From assembly GCF_030817195.1 (NCBI RefSeq), contig NZ_JAUSYZ010000001.1, positions 496,001 through 560,000 of the forward strand: 64,000 nucleotides of DNA, read 5' to 3'. A program made the translations under genes and the position numbers. The notes beneath the pieces were generated by a model. The model saw only the letters and a list, made by a program, of their open reading frames with translations, was not told where the DNA came from and ran no database searches. The stretch is from Arthrobacter globiformis (GTDB taxonomy: Bacteria; Actinomycetota; Actinomycetes; Actinomycetales; Micrococcaceae). Shown here piece by piece: positions 7,948 through 16,015 of the stretch; within the stretch, counting starts at the first letter, position 1; the number at the start of each line of letters is the position of its first letter.

Positions 7948-9362
7948 TTGGCCGCCGGCTTGGTGCTGCCGTCGGTGGTGCCGGTGGCTTCAGGCCAGCG
8001 GGCGCCGTTTTCCCAGTAGTGGCGGATTTCCTCGAGGTTTCGGCCCTTGGTTTCGGGCGCGAGGCGGTGGACGAAGACGAAGCCGGCGATGGCCAGCGCC
8101 CCGAACACTGCGAAGGTGCCGGCACCGCCGAGCCGCTGGAGCATGGTCAGGAAGAACGCAGCGACGATCACGTTGGCCACGAGGTCCGAGGTCAGCATGG
8201 CGCTGGCGCCGAGGGAACGCAGCCGGGCGGGGAACGACTCGCCGGCGTAGACCCAGACCAGTGCGCCGAAGCCGAAGGTGAAGCCTACGGTGAACAGCAG
8301 GACCCCGAGGAAGCCGACCACAGTCAGTACGCCACCGAAGTCGCGTCCGGCCAGGAAGACGCCCACCAGGATGACGTTGGCCACGATCATCATGCCGATG
8401 CCGCCGAGCAGGATGGGCCGCCGGCCCACCCGGTCCACCAGGGACAGCGAGACGAACACCGCCACCAGGGATGCGGCCTGGACCAGCGCGGGCAGCAGCA
8501 GGAGGGCGGCGTTGCCGGTGAAGCCCATGGCCTCGAAGATCCGGGGGCTGTAATAGACCACGGCGTTGATGCCGGTGATCTGGATGAAGAAGCCGAGTCC
8601 GACGACGAACACGGTCGCCTTCAGGTACGGCGAGCGGAGCATCTCGCGCAGGCCGCCGCCGCGTTCTTCGCCGATGGCCCGCCGCATGTCGGCCAGTTCG
8701 GCGTCGACGTCGGCATCCGGCTCGATCGAGCTGAGCGTGCGGCGGGCGTCTTCGGTGCGTCCGCGCATCATGTACCAGCGGGCGGTGTCCGGGAGGCGCA
8801 GGGTGACGGCGAGGACTGCGAGGGCCGGAACGGCGGCGAGGCCCAGCATGAGCCGCCAGTTTTCGGAGGCGGACAGCACGTAGGCGGCCAGGTAGCCGAT
8901 GATGATGCCGATGACCGTGGCCACCTGGTACGCCACGAGCAGTGCGCCGCGCACCTTGGGCGGCGCTGATTCGGCCACGAAGACGGGCACCACCACCACG
9001 GAGATGCCGATGGTCAGGCCCAGGAGCAGGCGGGCAACAAGCAGCATCGGCACATCTGCGGCGAGGGCGCTGAGCACCGCAAAGGCGGCATATGCACCCG
9101 CGACACCCACCATGCAGGCCTTGCGGCCCAACTTGTTGGCGAGCCACCCGCCGAGGACGGCGCCCAATACTTCACCGATGACGACGGCGGTGGTCACCAG
9201 CTCCTGTTGGCTGGTGGAGAGCTGGAACTCCTTGGTGATGAACAGCAGGGCGCCGGCGATATTCGACAGATCGTAGCCGTAGATTATGCCGATGGTGGCG
9301 GCGGTGCCACCGACCAGAAGGCCGAGGCGGGGCGTCTGGCGCAGGTCTTGCAGGAACGACAT
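7944..9362 (-). CDS. MFS sugar porter (probable GlcNAc permease)
   Basis: A 472-residue sugar porter with 12 predicted membrane segments. Family motifs: GGWLANKLGRK in the loop between helices 2 and 3, LPDTARWYMMRGR before the central loop, VDRVGRRPILLGG in the second half, and LAPETKGRNLEEI at the C-terminal side of helix 12. It is the first gene of the leftward operon ending in nagA. GlcNAc as substrate is inferred from the three downstream enzymes. The ATG at 9362 follows AAGGA by a good distance; a further in-frame ATG at 9416 lies in the regulatory region and lacks a ribosome site. Confidence 0.88.
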   Translation of the reverse strand: MSFLQDLRQTPRLGLLVGGTAATIGIIYGYDLSNIAGALLFITKEFQLSTSQQELVTTAVVIGEVLGAVLGGWLANKLGRKACMVGVAGAYAAFAVLSALAADVPMLLVARLLLGLTIGISVVVVPVFVAESAPPKVRGALLVAYQVATVIGIIIGYLAAYVLSASENWRLMLGLAAVPALAVLAVTLRLPDTARWYMMRGRTEDARRTLSSIEPDADVDAELADMRRAIGEERGGGLREMLRSPYLKATVFVVGLGFFIQITGINAVVYYSPRIFEAMGFTGNAALLLLPALVQAASLVAVFVSLSLVDRVGRRPILLGGIGMMIVANVILVGVFLAGRDFGGVLTVVGFLGVLLFTVGFTFGFGALVWVYAGESFPARLRSLGASAMLTSDLVANVIVAAFFLTMLQRLGGAGTFAVFGALAIAGFVFVHRLAPETKGRNLEEIRHYWENGARWPEATGTTDGSTKPAAK

Positions 9363-9423
9363 CTTTGGGTCCTTGGAAGTGGGATGGGAGATCAGGGGGT
9401 CTGGAAACGGGTTCATGGCCAGA

Positions 9424-9439
9424 ATTGGTGTAAACCAAT
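9424..9439. promoter_or_regulatory. dre-like operator 1 for the GntR regulator
   Basis: ATTGGTGTAAACCAAT is a near-perfect 16-bp palindrome that fits the DasR/NagR responsive-element pattern (TGGTnTAnACCA). It lies between the divergent porter and GntR genes, 62 nt upstream of the porter ATG. Binding and release by GlcN-6-P or GlcNAc-6-P is known for DasR and inferred here. Confidence 0.75.
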
Positions 9440-9448
9440 TTGCATCAT

Positions 9449-9464
9449 TTTGGCCTAGACCAAT
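9449..9464. promoter_or_regulatory. dre-like operator 2 for the GntR regulator
   Basis: TTTGGCCTAGACCAAT is a second 16-bp palindrome of the same kind. Its centre is 25 bp from that of site 1 and about 37 bp upstream of the GntR start. It could provide autoregulation or cooperative binding. Confidence 0.75.
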
Positions 9465-9492
9465 TTTCGTGTCAATAGGTACCATCAGATTC

Positions 9493-10209
9493 ATGGGAAC
9501 CTCCGCCGCCTCTGCCCTGCCCAAGTACTACGTACTCAAGGAGCAGATCCTCGCCCTCATCGAGGACGCGGCACCGGGAACGCTGATCCCCACCGAGCGC
9601 GCCCTTGCCGAGCAGTACGGGACGTCCCGCACCACCGTCCGGCAGGCGATCGGTGAGCTGGTGGCCGAGGGCCGGTTGGACCGAACGCAGGGGCGCGGGA
9701 CGTTTGTGGCGCCGCCCAAGGTGACGCACGTCCGCCAGCTAACGTCCTTTTCCGATGACGCCGCGAGCCAGGGCCTCACGGCTGCGGCCCGGATCGTGGA
9801 TGTGAGCGTGCTTCCCGCGGATCCGGCCACGGCGCGGCGTCTGGCGGTGGAGCCGGGGACTGACGTCCACCGGGTGGAGCGGATCAGGCTGGTGGACGGT
9901 GAGCCGCTCGCGCACGAGATTGCGTTCCTTGCCGGGCCGCTCCCGGACCTGGCGCGGACTGTGGCCGATCGCGGCTCCTTGTATGCTGCCCTGCGCGAGG
10001 ACTATGGAATCCGGATCGCCGAGGTGGAGGACACCGTGGAGACCAAGCTGGCCGGACCGGCGGAGGTGCAGCTCCTCGATGTCGAAATGGGCGCGCCCAT
10101 GCTGCTGGTCCACCGGCTCGGCTTCACCCACGAAGGGCGGCCCGTGGAGTGGACTGAGTCGGTCTTCCGGGGCGACCGGTTCCGCTTCGTGGCGCGGATG
10201 CGCGTCTAG
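9493..10209 (+). CDS. GntR/HutC (UTRA) family transcriptional regulator, DasR/NagR-like
   Basis: 238 residues. The N-terminal winged helix spans ~10-80, with IPTERALAEQYGTSRTTVRQ as the helix-turn-helix and RTQGRGTFVAPPK as the wing. The UTRA effector domain follows from ~95 to the end. Regulators of this type sense GlcN-6-P or GlcNAc-6-P and repress amino-sugar uptake and catabolism genes. The gene diverges from the GlcNAc operon across two dre-like palindromes, so it very probably controls that operon and itself. The ATG at 9493 is chosen because the open frame upstream runs through the operators. A Rho-independent terminator follows at 10249. Confidence 0.88.
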   Translation: MGTSAASALPKYYVLKEQILALIEDAAPGTLIPTERALAEQYGTSRTTVRQAIGELVAEGRLDRTQGRGTFVAPPKVTHVRQLTSFSDDAASQGLTAAARIVDVSVLPADPATARRLAVEPGTDVHRVERIRLVDGEPLAHEIAFLAGPLPDLARTVADRGSLYAALREDYGIRIAEVEDTVETKLAGPAEVQLLDVEMGAPMLLVHRLGFTHEGRPVEWTESVFRGDRFRFVARMRV

Positions 10210-10248
10210 GGAAGGCGCTGGCCCTTCCGGCGGCAGGCCAGGCACCGT

Positions 10249-10270
10249 ACGGGCGGAACGCCCGTTTGTT
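10249..10270 (+). terminator. Terminator after the GntR regulator
   Basis: The stem ACGGGCG/CGCCCGT closes a GAA loop and is followed by TTGTT, 40 nt after the regulator stop. Confidence 0.7.
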
Positions 10271-10412
10271 ACGCCCAACTGCGGAAGATGAAGCACTGTT
10301 GCGTAACACGACGGCGGGTGTCGCCGAGCATTGTGAAGCAAGTTACCGGGTGGTTGTGTAAGTCCATAATCACGACGGGGCGGCGTAGCGCCCTCCCTGA
10401 ATCGAGGGGGAC

Positions 10413-10880
10413 ATGATCACAGCTTTGGTTCACAGAATCCGCACGCAATGCGGCGCGGAACTGAACACCTTCCGCAGCCAGGTGCACGCACTGGCGCGGC
10501 AGGACATCGGTTCCGGAGGCCTCGATGCGGCGGCCACCACCATGGCCCGCCGGCCGTGCCTTGCCACCCCGGGAGTGTCCGTGGACATTGTCGGCTTCAC
10601 CTGCCCCCGTTCCTCCGACGGCGTGCCCTCGGTGCGCGTTGCCGTGTCCATGAGCCTGCAGCCCGGCCGGATGGCCTCCGCCGTCCACTGGGAAGAGGCC
10701 CATGCCTGGGCCGGAGCCGTGGCCGGCGGGGAATGGGTTGCCGCCGAATATGTCGGAAGCCAGGAAGGCCCGGACGGCATGGTCTTTCACTACGCCCTGA
10801 AAAACGCGGAGGACCCGTACGCCCTGCCCGAGTATTCCGCCGTGCCGGAGTACTCGGCGGCATATTCGGAGGTGCTGTAA
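10413..10880 (+). CDS. Hypothetical protein of 155 residues
   Basis: I recognise no domain. The protein is soluble, starts MITALVHRIRTQCGAELNTFR and ends in a short Tyr/Pro/Glu repeat (ALPEYSAVPEYSAAYSEVL). GAGGGGG just upstream of the ATG is a convincing ribosome site, and a strong bidirectional terminator follows, so it looks like a real single-gene unit. The 200 nt before it contain only the preceding terminator and presumably its promoter; I see nothing else there. Confidence 0.65.
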   Translation: MITALVHRIRTQCGAELNTFRSQVHALARQDIGSGGLDAAATTMARRPCLATPGVSVDIVGFTCPRSSDGVPSVRVAVSMSLQPGRMASAVHWEEAHAWAGAVAGGEWVAAEYVGSQEGPDGMVFHYALKNAEDPYALPEYSAVPEYSAAYSEVL

Positions 10881-10896
10881 AAGCGGGTTCAACCAC

Positions 10897-10940
10897 AAAG
10901 GATCCGGCGGGAGTTGCTCCCGCCGGATCCTTTTGTTTGT
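10897..10940. terminator. Bidirectional Rho-independent terminator
   Basis: A perfect 17-bp stem (arms 10897-10913 and 10917-10933, GGATCCGGCGGGAG core, TTG loop) with A and T runs on the two sides. It separates the convergent 155-residue gene and the binding-protein gene and can end transcripts from both. Confidence 0.9.
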
Positions 10941-10948
10941 GTTCCGAG

Positions 10949-12112
10949 TTATTCCTTGCCCAGCCCTGCGGCAGAGGTCTTTTCACCGGTGACTTCATTC
11001 AGCTTCGCCAGGTCGAAGATGCCGTTGATGTCGGCCTGCTTGGTGGTACCGGCGTCCACGCCGTCCTGCAGCAGCTTCTTGAACGCTCCGGCCAGCGGGT
11101 CCACCGTGAACACAATGTTCTTCAGCGAGCGATCAATAACTTCCTGCGGGAGTGCTTTGCCGGCGGCTTCCTTCAGGGCGGCGTTCACTTCCGTGGCCTT
11201 CTCGGCGGCCGGGGTGTGGTTCAGCCACTTCACAGCCTCGACGTGGCCCCTGAGCAGGGCCTCCACCGTCTGCGGGTGCTCCGCGGCGAACTTCTTGTTC
11301 ACGATCAGGATGGTGGTGGGGAACTCGCCGGGCTTGCCCGTCAGCGACCCGTCCCACAGGTCCTTCTCATCCACCAGGACCTTCGCTCCGGCCTGGAGCA
11401 CCAAACGGGAGGCCCACGGCTCAGGCAACCACGCGCCGTCGAGCTTGCCGTTCTGGAACAGCTTCAGGGTCTGGGCGTTCTCGGTGGGGTTGATCGCAAC
11501 GTCCCCGCCGCCGTCGGTGTTGGTCTTGTAGCCCTGCTTGCCCAGCCAGGCGCGCAGCGCCACGTCCTGGGTGCCGCCCAGCTGCGGCGACGCCAGGGTC
11601 TTGCCCTTGAGGTCCGCCGCGGTCTTGATTTCCGGCTTGACCACCAGCTGCGCGCCGCCGGAGGCTGCCCCGGCGATGATGTTGATGGATTCGCCCTTGC
11701 TCTTGACGAACGAGTTGATGGCCGGGTTCGGGCCGATGTAGGTGGCGTCGATCGCGCCGGCGTTCAGCGCCTCGATCGCTGCCGGGCCCGCGTTGAATAC
11801 CTGCGTGCTCAGCTTGGTATCGCCCAGCTCCTTGGCGATGAAGCCCTTCTGGACTCCAACCAGCGCGGTGGCGTGGGTGATGTTCCCGAAGTAGCCCAGC
11901 TTCAGCTCGGTGGCGGGGCTGGTGGCAGCGGCCGCGTTGGCGGAATCCGGGGTGGCGTTGTTGGCGGCCGTGGTGGCGACGGCGACGCCTGCTCCCAGGA
12001 CGGCAAGGATGCCGGCGGCAATGCCGATCTTGAGCCCGCTGGGGCGTTTCCGGTTGGCGGGCTGGCCCGCGGCGATCCGGGTGGAGCCCGGGAAATCGTT
12101 CGGAGAAGTCAT
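10949..12112 (-). CDS. ABC transporter substrate-binding protein, SsuA/NrtA/TauA type
   Basis: 387 residues. A long basic N-terminal tail precedes one hydrophobic segment (~residues 28-48, IGIAAGILAVLGAGVAVATT) without a clear lipobox, so it may be signal-anchored or cleaved. The receptor domain follows: ELKLGYFGNITHATALVGVQ, FNAGPAAIEALNAGAIDATY, ASPQLGGTQDVALR and DGAWLPEPWASRL are typical of aliphatic sulfonate, taurine or nitrate receptors. No permease or ATPase gene is next to it, so it either serves a distant ABC importer or is an orphan. The ATG at 12112 has an AAAGGA site. The ligand is not determinable. Confidence 0.85.
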   Translation of the reverse strand: MTSPNDFPGSTRIAAGQPANRKRPSGLKIGIAAGILAVLGAGVAVATTAANNATPDSANAAAATSPATELKLGYFGNITHATALVGVQKGFIAKELGDTKLSTQVFNAGPAAIEALNAGAIDATYIGPNPAINSFVKSKGESINIIAGAASGGAQLVVKPEIKTAADLKGKTLASPQLGGTQDVALRAWLGKQGYKTNTDGGGDVAINPTENAQTLKLFQNGKLDGAWLPEPWASRLVLQAGAKVLVDEKDLWDGSLTGKPGEFPTTILIVNKKFAAEHPQTVEALLRGHVEAVKWLNHTPAAEKATEVNAALKEAAGKALPQEVIDRSLKNIVFTVDPLAGAFKKLLQDGVDAGTTKQADINGIFDLAKLNEVTGEKTSAAGLGKE

Positions 12113-12289
12113 GATGTTTCCTTTTGGATGGTGGAGCGGAGGGGATGGCGCTGAGCGTTGGATTGAGATTACGGAGGCCCCTCGGGCGGCCACAATGGCA
12201 GCCGACGCAGGCGTTCACCCGGCGTCGCAATGGTTCATCCTGGCGGTCTTATGGCTTCACCGGGAGTCGCGGAACGTCAAAAATCAGGC

Positions 12290-12904
12290 TTACAGCCCGT
12301 CCGGGTCGGACTTCAGGGTTTCCAGCACGGCGGGCAGCAGGTGCTGTTGCCGGCCCCAGACCGGGTCGAGCAGTTCGACGTACCAGGAGTCGGCCAGCAG
12401 CAGGGCGAGGGTCTCGTTGCTTTCGCGCGCCCAGTCCTGGATCTGCTCCGATTCGACCGGATTTTCGCTGCTTCCCAGGACGGTCACCACTTCGCCGTCG
12501 TGCAGTGTGACCGGAACGGACGCCTGGCTGACCTCCCCCGGGGCATGGGCGATGGCAATGAGTTCCGTCCCGGCAGACAGCCGCAGCAGGAGGGCCGCCG
12601 ACTCCGGGGTGCAGAAGCCGGTGACGTACTCGCGCTGGGCGTGGCCGGCGTCGGGGCCGAGGCCGGGCTGGGATTCCTTGGTGAACAGTCCGTTGCGGTT
12701 GAGCTCAGCCAGCTGGCCGGCGATGGGCAGGGTCTCGTCGTCGAAGCGCGGGGCGAGGGTTCCGGGCTGGTACTCGCTGGTGCCCTCAAGCCACCGCGCG
12801 GTCAGCTCTCCGGCTGCGGCGAGTGAACTTGCCTGCCGCCACACTTCACGGTCTGCCAGAAGCCTGCCGTAGCTGTCACGTTCGGTGGTGAATTGATCGC
12901 TCAT
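12290..12904 (-). CDS. DUF6919-like hypothetical protein
   Basis: 204 residues, soluble, acidic. The pattern ADREVWRQASSLAAAGELTA, then DDETLPIAGQLAELNRNGLFT and GHAQREYVTGFC resembles a family I know as DUF6919 in actinobacteria; the assignment is from memory and the function is unknown. It is transcribed leftward, with 177 nt before the binding-protein gene, so the two may be independent. No ribosome site is obvious directly upstream of the ATG at 12904. Confidence 0.6.
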   Translation of the reverse strand: MSDQFTTERDSYGRLLADREVWRQASSLAAAGELTARWLEGTSEYQPGTLAPRFDDETLPIAGQLAELNRNGLFTKESQPGLGPDAGHAQREYVTGFCTPESAALLLRLSAGTELIAIAHAPGEVSQASVPVTLHDGEVVTVLGSSENPVESEQIQDWARESNETLALLLADSWYVELLDPVWGRQQHLLPAVLETLKSDPDGL

Positions 12905-13079
12905 ACTCGATGCTAGGCGCGGTTTAGGGATGAGCGGCAGGCCCAATGACGCCGTCGAACGCCGTGTTAATCGCGGTTACGCCGCGTATCTCCCGGTTTC
13001 TCCGCGCTTTGACCGCCCTTTGGGGCTACCGGATAGTTGCTGCCACAACCTTCGCATTCACTACTTCCAGGGGGCAACC

Positions 13080-14093
13080 ATGGTCCGTCAGTCTCTCAAG
13101 TCCCGCACGGGCGCACTCAAGCCGGGGGTGGGCCTGGCCCTCGCCGCCACCAGCCTGCTGGCGCTTTCCGCCTGCTCCGATCCGGGCGCTGCGGCTGCGG
13201 GCGGTGCAGCGTCCTCGAACGTGCCAGCCGCCACTGCGTCGGCGGCCAAGACGTTCAACCTGACGCCCGAGCAGGACCGCGTTCCCGTCACCGAGGACGA
13301 GGCTGCTGCGGCGCTGGTTCCGGCAGCCATCAAGAAGGACGGGAAGCTGACGGTTGCCGTCAGCCCGTTCGCACCGCCGCTGGCGGTTTACGCCACGGAC
13401 AATAAGACGCCGGTGGGCAACGAAGTGGATATCGCCGTCGCACTGGCCCAGACGCTGGGACTGGAGGCCGAGATCGTCCCGACCGCCTGGGCAGACTGGC
13501 CCCTCGGCGTCGAGTCAGGCAAGTACGAGGCCGTCCTCTCCAACGTCACCGTGACGGAGGAACGCAAGCTCAAGTTCGACTTTGCCAGCTACCGGGATGA
13601 CAAGCTCGGCTTCTACGCCAAGAGCGACAGCGACATCGCCAAGGTCGAATCCGCCGCGGACGTCGCGGGCAAGCGCGTCATTGTCGGCTCGGGCACCAAC
13701 CAGGAATCCATCCTGCTGCGCTGGGACGAGGAGAACAAGGCCAAGGGGCTGAAGCCGGTCGAGTTCCAGTACTACGACGACGACTCCGCCTCGAACCTGG
13801 CGCTGCAGTCCGGCCGCGCGGACCTGACGTTCGGGCCGAACGCCACCGCCGCCTACAAGTCCGCGACCGACGAGAAGACCAAGCTGGTGGGCCTGGTGGA
13901 CGGAGGCTGGCCGCTGAAGGCGAGCATCGCCGCCACCACCAAGAAGGGCAATGGCTTCGCGGCAGCTGCGCAGGCCGGGCTGAACCACCTGATCGAGGAC
14001 GGCACCTACGGCAAGATCCTGGACCGCTGGGGCCTGTCATCCGAGGCTGTGGCCAAGTCGGAACTGAACCCGGCGGGGCTCCCGAAGAGTTAA
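13080..14093 (+). CDS. Orphan extracellular solute-binding lipoprotein (family 3, amino-acid type)
   Basis: 337 residues with a lipoprotein signal (LLALSAC, lipid-modified C32), a Ser/Ala linker and a family-3 receptor domain: GKLTVAVSPFAPPLAVYATD, GNEVDIAVALAQTLGLE, then GSGTNQESILLRWDEEN and the C-terminal DGTYGKILDRWGLS. It is a clear paralogue of the binding protein at 45044-46066; both share the TPEQDR/SPDQQR entry, the GSGTNQE motif and the GYDRWGLS-type end. No permease or ATPase lies beside it. The ATG at 13080 is preceded by AGGGGG. Polar amino acids or derivatives are likely ligands. Confidence 0.85.
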   Translation: MVRQSLKSRTGALKPGVGLALAATSLLALSACSDPGAAAAGGAASSNVPAATASAAKTFNLTPEQDRVPVTEDEAAAALVPAAIKKDGKLTVAVSPFAPPLAVYATDNKTPVGNEVDIAVALAQTLGLEAEIVPTAWADWPLGVESGKYEAVLSNVTVTEERKLKFDFASYRDDKLGFYAKSDSDIAKVESAADVAGKRVIVGSGTNQESILLRWDEENKAKGLKPVEFQYYDDDSASNLALQSGRADLTFGPNATAAYKSATDEKTKLVGLVDGGWPLKASIAATTKKGNGFAAAAQAGLNHLIEDGTYGKILDRWGLSSEAVAKSELNPAGLPKS

Positions 14094-14103
14094 TTTCACG
14101 CCG

Positions 14104-14163
14104 ATTGCTCCGTAGCTGCCCTTTCGACCCCCGAAAACGGCAGTTACGGAGCAGCCGATCGGT
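14104..14163. repeat. Palindromic element, copy 1
   Basis: Arms ATTGCTCCGTAGCTGCC and GGCAGTTACGGAGCAGCC close an ~18-nt centre and are followed by GATCGG. A second copy at 40382-40441 shares both arms and the trailing GACCGG but differs in the loop, and the stem changes are mostly pairing-preserving. Position 14343 has a partial arm (ATTGCTCCGGAAGCTGC). Confidence 0.7.
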
Positions 14164-14164
14164 T

Positions 14165-14286
14165 TCAGGACGCCGGACGACGATCGGCCGGAGGCCACCT
14201 GCCGACGCGAACTCCGCCATGGCGCGCACGGCGTCCTCGTCGTCGCCCGCGATGAGGACGTCGAGCTGCCGGCCTGCCCACGTCAC
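14165..14286 (-). pseudogene. Remnant of an NADPH-dependent F420 reductase-like gene
   Basis: On the minus strand, about 35 residues (QLDVLIAGDDEDAVRAMAEF, then ASAGGLRPIVV) match what I know of the middle of coenzyme-F420:NADP oxidoreductase proteins. There is no start, N-terminal Rossmann motif or C-terminal half. The fragment is bounded on one side by the palindromic element and on the other by an inverted repeat. It is a gene relic, not a functional unit. Confidence 0.5.
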
Positions 14287-14336
14287 CGGCTGCCATTTGC
14301 ATTCATTTGTCGCCCGGTTCCGGTCCGCAAATGGCA
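14286..14336. repeat. Inverted repeat next to the gene remnant
   Basis: GCTGCCATTTGC and GCAAATGGCAGC form a perfect 12-bp stem around about 26 nt. With copy 1 of the palindromic element it brackets the F420-reductase-like fragment. The rest of the 14094-14460 gap holds nothing else I can identify. Confidence 0.6.
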
Positions 14337-14460
14337 GCGCCATTGCTCCGGAAGCTGCATTGTTGAAAGGATGATCCTGGTTCCGCCGGTCCCGAGTCTG
14401 TGGGCGACGAAGCCGTGATGCTGCGCCGGCCGTCGGTGCGACGCCGTACTAAGGAGTGCC

Positions 14461-14565
14461 ATGCTCAACCCGTTTTTCCTGGACAAGTACGATCCCGGCA
14501 GCTGGAAGGCCCTGAACGGGGTGGCCCTGAAGGGTTGCCAGCTCCGCGGCGGGGTGATGGCATGA
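14461..14565 (+). CDS. 34-residue leader-like ORF coupled to pirin; resembles an AhpD/CMD N-terminus
   Basis: The ATG is preceded by AAGGAG, a better ribosome site than pirin has, and the stop overlaps the pirin start as ATGA. The peptide begins LNPFFLDKYDPGSWKALNG, which resembles the first residues of carboxymuconolactone decarboxylase/alkylhydroperoxidase-like proteins that often sit next to pirin and a small acetyltransferase. It stops before the catalytic CxxC region. It is probably an internally deleted CMD-family gene that now only feeds ribosomes to pirin. Confidence 0.5.
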   Translation: MLNPFFLDKYDPGSWKALNGVALKGCQLRGGVMA

Positions 14566-15575
14566 GCAACTTGGAGACCTTCCCCGAGGAGATCGTGTGC
14601 ACCGAGGGGGACCATGCGGAAGCGGTGGAATTCCTGGCACCCCGGATGGTTCCTTTGGGCGGGCCCCGCGCCATGCCAGTGCGGCGGACCCTTCCCCAGA
14701 AGCAGCGCAGCCTCATCGGCGCCTGGTGTTTCTTGGACCACTACGGCCCGGACCTCGTCCCGGAATCAGGGGGTATGAAGGTTCCGCGCCATCCCCACAC
14801 CGGCCTGGCGACCGTGAGCTGGCTGTTCACCGGCAACGTCGCCCACCGCGACTCGGCCGGGTACGAGGCAATCGTCCGCCCCGGGGAGGTCAACCTCATG
14901 GTCGCCGGGCGCGGGATCTCGCACCAGGAGTTCTCCACCCCGGATACAGGCGTCCTTCACGGCGCCCAGCTCTGGTACGCCCTGCCGGAGGAAACCAGGA
15001 ACATGGCCCCGACCTTCCAGCACTATGCCCCGGAAGCCGTGCAGGGAGAAGGCAGCGAGCTGCGTGTCTTCCTCGGCTCGCTGGCGGGGTCGTCCTCGCC
15101 CGTCACCACCTACACGCCGCCGCTGCTGGGCGCCGAGGCCGTGCTGCACGCCGGTGGACGGCTCGAGCTGGACCTGGACCCGTCCTTTGAGCATGGAATC
15201 CTGCTCGACACCGGCGAGGTTTCCGTCGACGGCACGCCTATGGCGGTGGACCACCTGCACTATCTCCGCCCCGGGCCGAGCAGGGTCGCGCTGGAGGCCG
15301 GGCAGACGCCGGCCCGGGTGCTGATACTCGGCGGAGAGCCTCTTGGAGAACAGATAGTGATGTGGTGGAACTTTGTCGGGCGCACCCACGAGGAAGTGGT
15401 CGCCTACCGGGCGGCCTGGCAGGCAGAGATCGGCGCCGAGCCGGCCGACGCTCCTGCTGGCGACACCTACCCGGACGGTGCCCCGTTCCCCCGCTTCGGG
15501 CCGTTCCCGGAAGGGTATCCGGCGCCGCTTCCTGCCCCAGCTTTGCCCAATGCCCGGCTTCGTCCCCGCGGCTAA
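14562..15575 (+). CDS. Pirin family protein
   Basis: 337 residues, bicupin fold. The N-terminal cupin has the pirin metal-binding pattern: GAWCFLDHYGP, KVPRHPHTGLATVSWLFTG (two metal histidines), and later VAGRGISHQEFS and GVLHGAQLWYALPEE. Pirins bind iron or nickel; some are quercetinases and others are regulatory, so the activity here is open. The C-terminal tail (from ~300) is rich in Pro, Ala and Phe. The ATG at 14562 overlaps the stop of the 34-residue ORF, so expression is probably coupled to it. A GNAT gene follows 25 nt downstream. Confidence 0.92.
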   Translation: MSNLETFPEEIVCTEGDHAEAVEFLAPRMVPLGGPRAMPVRRTLPQKQRSLIGAWCFLDHYGPDLVPESGGMKVPRHPHTGLATVSWLFTGNVAHRDSAGYEAIVRPGEVNLMVAGRGISHQEFSTPDTGVLHGAQLWYALPEETRNMAPTFQHYAPEAVQGEGSELRVFLGSLAGSSSPVTTYTPPLLGAEAVLHAGGRLELDLDPSFEHGILLDTGEVSVDGTPMAVDHLHYLRPGPSRVALEAGQTPARVLILGGEPLGEQIVMWWNFVGRTHEEVVAYRAAWQAEIGAEPADAPAGDTYPDGAPFPRFGPFPEGYPAPLPAPALPNARLRPRG

Positions 15576-15600
15576 CCGACCATCCAACCCAGGAGGACTC

Positions 15601-15948
15601 TTGGAACAGCAAACAACCCTGACCGTCCAGAATGCACCGCAGCGCCGTCGCTACGAGCTCCGCGACGGCGACACCGTCATCGGCAATGCGCATTACCTCC
15701 CGTATGACGGGGGACGGGGGCCCGAGCGTATTTTTTACCACACGACCGTCAGCGAGGACTACGCCGGGCGGGGCCTTGCCGCTCGCCTGGTCCAGGATGC
15801 CCTGGACGATACGCTGGACGCCGGCATCGCCGTCGTGCCCGTCTGCCCGTACGTCAAGCTATGGCTGCGCAAGCACCCGGACTACCAGCAGCGCGCGACC
15901 CCTGTGCACCCCGAGCACCTCGCCGCCCTCGAGAACGCGCAGCGGTAA
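15601..15948 (+). CDS. Small GNAT-fold N-acetyltransferase (YjdJ type)
   Basis: 115 residues. The core (RYELRDGDTVIGNAHY, then FYHTTVSEDYAGRGLAARLV and AGIAVVPVCPYVKLWLRKHP) matches the minimal GCN5-related family in which the acetyl-CoA loop is EDYAGRGLA. Substrates of these small enzymes are mostly unknown. The TTG at 15601 is preferred because AGGAGG lies 4 nt upstream. It follows pirin in the same direction and is probably co-transcribed. Confidence 0.82.
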   Translation: MEQQTTLTVQNAPQRRRYELRDGDTVIGNAHYLPYDGGRGPERIFYHTTVSEDYAGRGLAARLVQDALDDTLDAGIAVVPVCPYVKLWLRKHPDYQQRATPVHPEHLAALENAQR

Positions 15949-16015
15949 CGAACAGCAGCGTTCGCTGCGCTGTGGCAGCGCCCGGCGCAGGGCGCGGCTA
16001 CGGACCCGCCCGCCT

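Noticed and set aside
13678..14343. 221-residue minus-strand frame as a complete gene
   Set aside because: Only a short F420-reductase-like part is meaningful; the rest is antisense to the binding protein and includes palindromic repeats.
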